Shown here: positions 56,372 to 64,000 of the stretch, in pieces
How the letters are laid out: every line of letters begins with the position of its first letter
Position numbering within the stretch: position 1 is the stretch's first letter
Assembly: GCA_023213315.1 (NCBI GenBank)
Contig: JAKCPI010015794.1
Location: 1-64,000, forward strand
Length of the DNA stretch: 64,000 nt
Direction of reading: 5' to 3'
DNA from: Euborellia annulipes
Lineage: Eukaryota; Arthropoda; Insecta; Dermaptera; Anisolabididae
The notes under the pieces: generated by a model
The model's database searches: none
The model's input: the letters and a program-made list of their open reading frames with translations, nothing else
What the model was told of the DNA's origin: nothing
Made by a program: the position numbers and the translations under genes

Positions 56372-56383
56372 TTTCAAAAATTT

Positions 56384-56637
56384 ATTAAAAATTAATATTT
56401 TTAACACATAATCCACATTTTGACATAGTTAAATCACTTCTAACACTGACACATAAGTAGAGACAGGATTTCTATGCAATTGTAGGCCTATATTTTGTTT
56501 AATAACATCCACGCAGATCTATTATCTATCCGAATTTTAAATCTAGGAAACCATAGGTATACTACATATTTTTACATTTGAAGGCTTTTTGCATATTTCA
56601 TACAAAATCATTTAATATTATTATTATAGTTTAAAAC
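56384..56637. other. AT-rich intronic stretch
   Basis: TAGGCCTA is at 56483-56490. Nothing else is recognised. Confidence 0.35.
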
Positions 56638-56812
56638 TGCGCATTTATCTGCAGTTTCGACCTTTATAAGGTCATCATAAATTCTACAATGATAAAATTA
56701 CAATTTTTCAAATCATCCAGTCTTATCATTCAATCGTCAAATTGAATTCTATTTTATCATTGTAGAGCAAATGATGAAGCTATAGAGGTCGAATCTGTAG
56801 TTAAATGCGCAA
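56638..56812. mobile_element. Small inverted-repeat element with hammerhead-like motif
   Basis: The arms (56639-56697 and 56751-56811) are imperfect mirrors starting GCGCATTTATCTGCAG / CTGTAGTTAAATGCGC. On the minus strand the left arm reads ATGATGA, CCTT...AAGG stem, TCGAAACTGCAG (56649-56678). The right arm has a decayed version on the plus strand (ATGATGAAGC...GAGGTCGAATC). It is about 175 bp. No TSD is evident. Confidence 0.6.
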
Positions 56813-58189
56813 TCGTCTGTTAATAAAATATCAGCAAAAAAGAAAAAAAAAAACTATTTCTTACACATGTCAAGTCCAAATGAAATTCAAAGTAGTTTTC
56901 ATCAAAAATATTTAATTTATTGTTTAATTCTTTTTCGTACTACACCTTCAAATAAATGGTCTTTTTTTAGGTTTACATTTTTTAATGCATATTTTGGTAT
57001 TTTTTACTAAATATTTAATTACTTAATTTTGGATATTTTAGCATTTTTAACTACATATTTAACGGCACATTTTGACAGTTTTTGCTGCATAAAAATCCAG
57101 TCTCTTTACATTAACGTTAAAAATTTTGTTAATTTTTTATAAATATTTATAACCTAGCCTTATTAATTTTTCAATTTTCTATATTTATATGTTTCTCTTA
57201 CTGGGGCTAAACATTTGCAGGCAATTTTGGAAAGTTATCAAGTACTTACAGTGTCAATTGGATTAAAAGGCCCACCCCTTCAACTAAGGATTAGAATATT
57301 TTTTTTATCAATCATCTTCTCGAAAATGTACCAAATAGATATAATATTAATCTTGTCAAATAAATAATTTAGTTATTTAAAAACAAACTCAATTTTTTTT
57401 TAACCATTAATTTGAGATTAACATTTTTTTTATCCCCTTATAACTTTTTCAAAATAGAAGATTTTTTTTTCTTTCGTATTTTTAACCCTGCACTACTACT
57501 AGTGCTATTCTAAATAAATAATATAGTAGGTTGTTCATCTAAGACCCAGAGCACGATTGAAATCCCTCCTACTCACACTAGGAAAAAAAACCCTCATTAT
57601 TTTCTCAATTCCTCTTCCTAAGGTCTACTTACTATAAAGTTTTCGTCATTTTTTTTTCTTTTTCCCCTGTCAGCTTATCCTCTCTACCTTTGTAGCTTAT
57701 CCCACTTTGTTGTCATTCATTCACCAACACAGCACACTTTCAAGGTTGTTTTTCTCATCAGATTGTTTACTGTTGTTTTGTGTTATCATTTCTTATATCT
57801 ATATATTAAAGTCTGTTTACTCATAGATTCCCTCTCACTCTCACTCTCTTATATATAATCCCAGAATAGTCTATCTTAAAAGCATACTATAGCTACAATT
57901 ATAATGAAATGGCGATCTCCATATACGGTTTGTGGTATAGAGGGAGAGAGAGGCTCTAAAGCTTTTGCAAGGGTTCCTTGTGTGTGCATTCATTCGGCCA
58001 CAAACGAACAATAACATCTGAAGATAGGACCAAAGAGGCTCGCGGGTCCTCAATGGACCTCAAATAGGAAATGGAATGGAGAGACAATGGATCTCTCTAG
58101 TGTGCACTCAATTCAAATCCACAATCTGGTCTGAATATCGATGTCTCTCTAGTCTTTGTTTAATTTATACTATTATTTTTCCATTTAAC
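56813..58189. other. AT-rich intronic stretch, nothing recognised
   Basis: AT-rich sequence. The minus frame 57871-58053 lies in a slightly GC-richer patch without protein features. Confidence 0.4.
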
Positions 58190-58368
58190 CTAGAGATTAG
58201 AGATAGTGCCAATTATTGAAAATCTTAAAAGCCAAGTGTTTGAACAGATGCCATGCAAAATTTATTTAAATCATTTGAATAATGGATATAAATTAATATA
58301 TGGCCTGAATCCATAGGTTATTTTGTTTAAAGTATGAGATGCCGAAAAGTCAAAAAAAAAAAAAAAAA
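58190..58368 (+). mobile_element. tRNA-derived SINE (short family), degraded copy
   Basis: It has the order of the family: AGCCAAGTGTTTGAACAG (box-B region remnant), ATTTGAATAATGG, ATATGGCCTGAATCC, then GAGATGCCGAAAAG and an 18-base A tail (58352-58369). The head is poorly preserved. Confidence 0.55.
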
Positions 58369-58514
58369 ATTGATATTAAATCTGCATCTTTTTTTTAAAT
58401 TCTTATTTCAAGTAGCTAAAGACTGCCATCAATATTTACATAATACAAAATTCTTTTTGTAAAAAATAAAATAAATCTTTTTCATTACAACAGCCTCCTT
58501 CAAATAGATTTTAA

Positions 58515-58899
58515 GGTGCGCGTCTCGGGGTGCTAATTTTGGGAGATTCCAGCGGCCACAATTTTCAAGCTATCGATCTCAAATTTTTTTTTTTAATTAA
58601 AGCTATTTAAAATATCTACAATTTATAGAAGCCCTTTTTTTGATTTTCGAAAAAATAAATTTTTTTTTTAGATTAATCGCATTAAATAAAAGATATTTTT
58701 TAAAAATTCGCTCTATATCTTATAGATATTTAAATTAGTAATCATTGTGTTAAAAAATAGTGAATTTTTCAACCTTAATTAATTAGCTGAAATCTTAAAA
58801 ATGAAATGGAATAAATCCCTTGTATCCCTATGGGAAAAACTAACGCCATCTCTTGCCGCCTAGAGTAACTCGGTACTGAATCGTCTTCTAACGCGCACC
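58515..58899. mobile_element. MITE with TTAA target duplication
   Basis: TTAA flanks it (58511-58514 and 58900-58903). The terminal repeats are GGTGCGCGT and ACGCGCACC. TTAA duplication is typical of piggyBac-class elements. The termini are short and CpG-rich while the interior is AT-rich with no ORF. It is 385 bp. Confidence 0.75.
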
Positions 58900-58903
58900 T
58901 TAA

Positions 58904-59851
58904 AGTATTTTTTTTTTTCTATTTATGGAATAGTCGTTGCCCATGGACGACGGATAACTACTGTCAATATTTTAAATTTATTATTCATGTCTAGGTAGAA
59001 AATAAAACTTTATTTTTTGACATTTTTTGATTTAATAAATTTCGAAAAAAAAAAAAAAAAAAAAAAAATTGAAAGTTTTTTGATGGTAATCAGAGTGTTC
59101 GTGACTGTTTTTCTGGATTTCCCTGCAATTTTCGGATTGTGACATTCGATCCGAATATGTAAATGCAAATGATTTGTCCGGAAAAGCGAGAGGGGCAGGC
59201 AGGCAGCCACTTGTTAATGGAGGTAACAGGCTGTCAGCCACCCGCCCCTCTCAAGCGGGGGGGGCCCGAGGGGCGCAGCCCCTCGTGACCCGCTATCGAC
59301 CCGGGGCTTCCGACCAACCGCTCTTTTCAGTCAGAACCCTGCTGCCTGCAACCCAACCATTCTCTATTTCTTCCTTTTTTTTTTTTTCTTAGCAGACACC
59401 GACTGGTTTTTCTCTTTTTTTTTTCGTTTGTCGTTGGAACTGACCAGTAAAGCAGGAAGAAATGAGGATTCGGGAAGAACGTGTAAATAATCCAGGACCA
59501 CCCATCCCTTTCTTTTTCCTTGCCGAAACCATAAGCTGCCTTTCAAACTTGACTTGTTTTGACTTCTTATGATCATTCTAGCAGAAAAAAAAAGTTAGAA
59601 CGAGTGAGAAGAATGCATAAATGAATCATTTATTTATAACACATTAAACTTTTACAAAATTGCCGACTACCACTTGCGTTTTTTTTTTTTTTTTTGCTTT
59701 GATATCTCGTTAACCAAACCAAATCATAGAAAAAAAAAAATCGAAACAAGCATCAGCATCATGCATGTTAAATTGAGCGTGTCAAAATATTTCATCTTAA
59801 ATTCAAAACCTAAAGCAATATAACACGATATAAATATACCAATCATATGTA
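58904..59851. other. Intronic stretch with a GC island
   Basis: 59170-59360 is strikingly GC-rich (GGGGGGGGCCCGAGGGGCGCAG around 59257) and repeat-free. It ends at a long pyrimidine tract and TTAG (about 59370-59391) that would make an acceptable splice acceptor. Frames on both strands are open but short and no domain is recognised. An A run is at 59046-59069. Confidence 0.4.
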
Positions 59852-60061
59852 CAGTGAGGGACAATATTAAGTCCCACCCATGTGTTTTCTACTTGTGATT
59901 ATTTCATTGTTTTTATAAAAGAAAAGAAAAATCTTTATTGGAAATTTTCTAGGTTTGAACCATGAAAGTTTCCATTAAAAAATATATAATATTTTTTTAA
60001 AAAATATGAAATAATCACAAGTAGAACACGCATGGGTGGGACTTAATTTTGTCCCTTACTG
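59852..60061. mobile_element. Mariner-like MITE, copy 2 (TA target site)
   Basis: It has the same ends as 1515-1749: CAGTGAGGGACAATATTAAG on the left, GGACTTAATTTTGTCCCTTA on the right, TA on both sides (59850-59851, 60062-60063). The internal blocks GTTTGAACCATGAAAGTTTC and AAATAATCACAAGTAG are conserved. It is 210 bp, non-coding. Confidence 0.88.
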
Positions 60062-61319
60062 TACCTGAGATTGGAATTTGGACCGAGTACTGCAGTTATA
60101 ACAACTTTTACTACTGTTACGCTACTCTGTCTGCTTAACAATCAAATCAAGTATTTGAGCCCATAAAAAATTGATTAGATAGATATTTCATTGTGAAATT
60201 ATTTTTATCTACTATAATAAATCTGAAAAATAGCTTTCGTTTCACACTTTAATAAATTTTAAAAATTCAAGTTAAAAATCTTTTTTTTTTAAATTAATGT
60301 TTTAGATCGCTAAGATTTATAATTATAATATTATTGCTTTTATATATATAAAATCACCTTTAAATTTTCATTGGCAAATAACTAACAAATTGTATAAAGA
60401 AATAACATAAAAGAATCCATCGAGTTTACTTTAAGACTTTGCTATTGAATTGGTTGAAAATAAACAAACACAATATACTGCTTGTGTGTTAAGACAGTTG
60501 ATTGAAATGAATCGCTGTAAGGGCTGAAATCCGGTGGAAAGATTGGCTTTTCGGCTTAACTATTTAGTCAGCTTGGAGAGTTGTTTTCTCTATGTAGATA
60601 TAGCGTGTCTAACATCAATGGCCCCTGGTGCCTATATTACCTCCTTCCTAAGTTGGTCTAACACGCAAACCAACAAACCGCCCTAGGTCTTTGGTCAAGA
60701 GGTCGCAAAAATTCTTGTCCTTCTCTATCTCCATTTTGATATAATAAATCATCAAATAGCTGCAAAATAATTAGTCTTTAATTCTTTCGGAAAAGGTCAT
60801 GCTTTGATTTCGACCAGAATACGGAATACGAAAGTCTAGAAATAACATTTTTTTTAATGTATATTCGAACATGAGCGTCATGCCAGAATTGGGCAGGATT
60901 TGCAGAAATTTTAAATTCACATGACATATACCATAAGTAGTAGGATCTTAGAAAAATAAAAATGTTTTATTTCATTTAAATGAGCCTACTTATAAAAAAT
61001 ATAATTTTTTACCTTGTACAGTACAGTGGACACCACTATTAAATGTACACCCTGCATTTCTTCAGTCGATTATTTCAATAATAAAATAATTTTATTTCAG
61101 CTTTTCCTAATACAATTTTTATTCTTTAAGAAATTGTATTTTACATAAATTTTTGCGGTCCTGTATATTTCATATTAAAAAACAAAACAATGACCCGCAT
61201 AGGCTAGAGATCCCGAGTCCCTTTCCCTGGGTTCAGGGGTCGTTTGACCTACCAACAAAATTACTCACAAAAATTGTTGAATATTCCCGAAACATAATTA
61301 ATTTCAGTGATAGTAGCTG
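60062..61319. other. Intronic stretch
   Basis: The patch 60480-60740 is GC-elevated and repeat-free, a candidate conserved element. No exon is recognised. Confidence 0.4.
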
Positions 61320-61556
61320 AAGATAAATCAATATAAATTAATTAATAAGTTAAACACGTGGTGATATGTTTCAATTTATTAATTAGTCAATCATAAACTT
61401 GATATGTATTTCGACAAGTAGTAGGCTATTTGTTCTACTTCTGATGATGACACATTAATTTGTCTAAATACGTATCAGGTGTGTAATTAACTAATTAATA
61501 AATTGAAACATATCACCAAGTGCTTTACTTATTAATTAATTTATATTGATTAATTA
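61320..61556. mobile_element. Inverted-repeat element with CTGATGA hammerhead-like motif
   Basis: The arms (about 61328-61388 and 61487-61552) are mirrors: TGATATGTTTCAATTTATTAA versus TTAATAAATTGAAACATATCA, with AATCAATATAAATTAATT at the outer ends. At 61441-61479 the plus strand has CTGATGA, T, GACA...TGTC stem, TAAATACGTATC. The mirrored partner (61408-61427 on the minus strand) keeps GAAATAC, so the ancestral motif was probably CTGATGA-stem-GAAATACGTATC. Confidence 0.62.
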
Positions 61557-61599
61557 CCTACTTATAATACTGCATTTCGTGGCTTGCGCGAATTTTTGA

Positions 61600-61800
61600 T
61601 AATTGTTTTTTTTTTTACTTTTTTTTTTTTATTTCTTTCGATGGAAATGCATGAACATGTTGTTTGTTAATGGGCATACATTTCTATTTATTTTTTTCTT
61701 TTGTTGTGTTTGTTGTTATTGTATTAAAATTTGTATTGTCTTTGTTGGACCTAGCCACCGAGGACTGGTGCCTCTAAGTGGGTCTTAATAAATTTATTTA
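61600..61800 (+). mobile_element. Probable LINE 3' end with (TTTA)n tail
   Basis: Pyrimidine-rich sequence is followed by TTTGTTGGACCTAGCCACCG, GAGGACTGGTGCCTCTAAG and GTGGGTCTTAATAAA, then TTTATTTATTTATTTC. The GC-richer stem-forming end plus a short-repeat tail resembles the 3' UTR of R1/I-type LINEs. No coding portion or TSD is visible, so the assignment is tentative. Confidence 0.4.
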
Positions 61801-61842
61801 TTTATTTCATTTAGAGCCAACGATTACCAGTCTTATTCTGAG

Positions 61843-62104
61843 AACAGTGGCGTCATTTCAACCCCCCCCCCCCGGCAAACTAAAATTTATTTACAATTAG
61901 GTACTCTAATTTGGCCAAAATATATGTAATTCAAATAATTGTTTAATTTTGTACAGTTATTATTATTATACTATAGTATAATATTTTAATAAGAATAATA
62001 TATACCGAAAAATAATTAAAAAAAAAAAAGAATATAAAATTTTTTTATTTTTATAAAATCAGAGCCCTTGGAGGGACCCCCCCCCCCCCCGGATGACGCC
62101 CTTG
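61843..62104 (+). mobile_element. hAT-like MITE with 8-bp near-TSD, homologous to 52317
   Basis: It is flanked by TCTGAGAA (61835-61842) and TCTAAGAA (62105-62112). The ends are CAGTGGCGTCATTTCAAC on the left and GGATGACGCCCTTG on the right, with C runs just inside each (61861-61874 and about 62077-62090). The interior matches the minus strand of 52317-52562. Confidence 0.85.
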
Positions 62105-62124
62105 TCTAAGAAGTCTAGTATTGT

Positions 62125-62195
62125 TTTTTTTTTTTTTTCTTAATTTGTTCAGGTTTTTTTCGGCATTGGTGATCATTTAGACCCCGAGTTTATAC
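62125..62195 (-). mobile_element. SINE-tail fragment (short family)
   Basis: A T run is followed by TTAATTTGTTCAGG, TTTTTTTCGGCATTGGTGAT and CATTTAGACC, the reverse complement of the family tail. The head is missing. Confidence 0.55.
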
Positions 62196-62773
62196 TATAA
62201 AATAGATTCCATATCCATACCGTAAAACAAGTTTAAAAATTTTTGAATAGACTATTGTTCTGAGGTCTTAATAGTTTAATTTCAAATCAGGTTAACAACT
62301 TAAGAGCTTTAGTCTCTTGACGTTGTGCTTGTCTATATTGGTAATAAACATTAATTAGTTTACTAATTTCCTTAGTGATTAGATTACCAATCAGCACAAT
62401 ATAAACAAGAAAATTACAAAAAAAACATTATCATTCAGTATTAGAACTACTAAAGTGTATTTTTGTTTTATTCTAAAGAGATTAAATCCCAATGCGCAAT
62501 GAAAGATTAATAGAATTTTTGAAAAAAAAAAAAAATTTTTAGAATCCTTTTAGCGTGGATATAAAACGTGAAAAATGAACAGTCAGACAGGCAAATACTC
62601 ATTCTAAAATATATTATTTATAGTAGGATTATTTATCTTCTTCATCATATTTTTTTTTAATATCACTATTCTTTATGAATGATATTATTTTTTTGATTTA
62701 TTAAAAAAACCTCTTCACTATTTTCAATATATGATAGATATATTATTTTTAATATAATACTTTAAATTTTCCG

Positions 62774-63209
62774 ATTTTTTTATAGCTGATTGTATAATTT
62801 GTAGGTAGAATTAGAAATCAGAGAGAGAGAGCAGCTCTCTTACCCCATTCAGAAACCTCATTCTGTGTGAGTCACATATAACAACACTTTGCCATTTTAC
62901 AATTCACCTACTATTTAAATAAAAATAAAGAAATATATAGGCCTATACATATAATTAATAATATGTAAAATAAATAAAACCAACGATTGATGTAAGGGTG
63001 GAATGTAGTAGTTAATATTGATAATGACACCTCTACGGTAGTGGTAAATATTAATTCAATTTGTATTAATATGACTGATTTTGTGTGAGTCCTTTATAAT
63101 TGTTCTGTTAATAGTTCTGAAGATGGTCCTAAACAGGACCGAAACGTCAGCTCTGACGGGAAATAAATGAAATTATGCTTAGCTGCTCTCTTTGATTTCT
63201 AATTCTACC
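62774..63209. mobile_element. Penelope-like inverted-repeat element with 13-bp TSD and intact hammerhead-like motif
   Basis: TTTAAATTTTCCG flanks it (62761-62773 and 63210-63222). The arms are mirrors: GTAGAATTAGAAATCAGAGA (from 62803) and TTTGATTTCTAATTCTAC (63191-63208), with AGCAGCT-type inner ends. At 63113-63154 the plus strand reads AGTT, CTGAAGA, T, GGTCC...GGACC stem, GAAACGTC, AGCT. The four-base flanks can pair as stem I (including one G-U), giving a complete minimal hammerhead layout with very short stem III. A polyadenylation-like AATAAA follows at 63163-63168. Confidence 0.72.
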
Positions 63210-63222
63210 TTTAAATTTTCCG

Positions 63223-64000
63223 TGCACCATTTTCAAATAGATAAATAAAATTTCCTATTGGAGTGGAAAGAAATTTCATTTTTTATTTAAAAATTTTTTT
63301 TTTAACTTCTCAAAAATTGGAAAATGCTTAGAATCTCAGGAAACCCTTGGGATTCATTCATTCATTACGAAATTATATAAAAAGGTAAATATAAATTATA
63401 AATTTGCTTGAAATGCGGAGAGAATATATATACCCCTGTATACAGGTGAAGGGAAAAAAAAACAAGATAAATTAAATAATTTTTCATCTTATATAGCAAA
63501 AGAATCAAGACTCTAATTTTATTATTCACCCTTAGGGAGAGTATTTTAATCCTTATTTATTAATTCTTTATAAAAAAAAAAATATTTACTATAAAAGGTT
63601 CTTTCCGATTTTCACATTTATAAAAATTGGCTTAAATAATTTTAAGAGGCCAAATATACCTATAGTTAACTAAACTTTAGTCCAAATGAAAAAATAAATG
63701 TTAATATCTGAAGTGGCACCTTTTCAATACTTTTTTGGGAAAATAATTGAAATTGAAATCCTCGTCCTTCCGGGTAGCGACTTTGATATAAATATTAATT
63801 TAAAAAAATCTTATTTTTGTCTTTGGTCCTTGTGTACCTTTCCTAAAAACAAATCAGGAAATATTTTAAAAAGAGAATGAAATAAAAATGAACGAAATAA
63901 AGACATAGAAAAGAAAGTCATTGACATCGAAATACTTATCCCATACTTATATATATTAGGATGAATGACCCTTTGGATTCTAACATATAGGCGGAAACAA
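63223..64000. other. AT-rich end of window with the start of a family A segment
   Basis: No exon is recognised. The last 35 bases (ATTCTAACATATAGGCGGAAAC) match the family A block ATTCTAATATGTCGGCGGAAAC at 49664-49686, so another family A copy on the + strand runs off the right edge. Confidence 0.45.

Larger units (their letters stand above)
17594..64000 (+). other. Presumed long first intron (5' part)
   Basis: It starts at the donor GTGAGTAA (17594). Through to the window end I find no ORF bounded by splice signals with plausible protein sequence. The region is AT-rich and packed with transposons. It is therefore read as the first intron of the signal-peptide gene, at least 46 kb long. Alternatively the gene ends with unrecognised small exons and part of this is intergenic. 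Confidence 0.45.

Noticed and set aside
59010..59576. Four frames around the GC island and poly-A/T runs
   Set aside because: They run into Lys or Phe homopolymers and lack start context or domains.

Overview
The window is AT-rich (about 30 % GC by eye) and gene-poor, and it looks like animal nuclear DNA. Arthropod-style core promoters (a TATA box at 16921 and a TATA box plus TCAGT initiator at 53200-53232), a spliced secretory exon and many small non-autonomous transposons suggest an arthropod, perhaps a hemipteran or crustacean. The species is not fixed by anything I can read.

One protein-coding gene start is well supported. It lies on the + strand at about 16.92-17.6 kb: TATA box, GC-rich leader with upstream ORFs, an ATG at 17518 opening a signal peptide, and a consensus splice donor at 17594. 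I see no convincing later exon, so the remaining 46 kb is best read as the 5' part of a very long first intron, or intron plus intergenic DNA. The 17 kb upstream is intergenic.

Almost everything else I can assign is repeat. (1) A dispersed family, here called family A, has about ten full or partial copies. One end is a hairpin (CTTTCTCTTACC...GAGAAAGTA) and the other is a second hairpin (ATCTGGTGTGAC...GTCACACCAGAT). (2) Several different inverted-repeat elements carry a hammerhead-like motif (CTGANGA, stem, GAAAC). Three have clean 12-14 bp target-site duplications (TSDs), as expected of Penelope-like or other endonuclease-primed retroelements. (3) Miniature DNA transposons (MITEs) carry diagnostic TSDs: TA (mariner-like at 1515 and 59852; Tigger/pogo-like at 37006), 8 bp (hAT-like at 26405, 50420, 52317, 61843) and TTAA (58515). 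(4) Retroposons include a 5'-truncated LINE with a readable reverse-transcriptase C-terminus (3240-3907), a 521-bp tRNA-headed SINE (43231-43751), and a short tRNA-derived SINE family with about a dozen fragments. (5) Satellite-like DNA includes a degenerate array of about 70-bp units (41395-42620), paired inverted minisatellites (10700-10955 and 12965-13223), a 600-bp palindrome (14838-15440) and a long G tract (22462-22522).

Nesting gives a relative chronology. Family A was already present when a Penelope-like element, a mariner MITE and a short retroposon inserted into separate copies, and intact paralogues in the same window show the empty sites. The strongest leads are the recurring hammerhead-like motif in unrelated elements, the double-hairpin family A, the over-represented palindrome TAGGCCTA, and two orphan promoter-like sites in the presumed intron (39169 and 53200).
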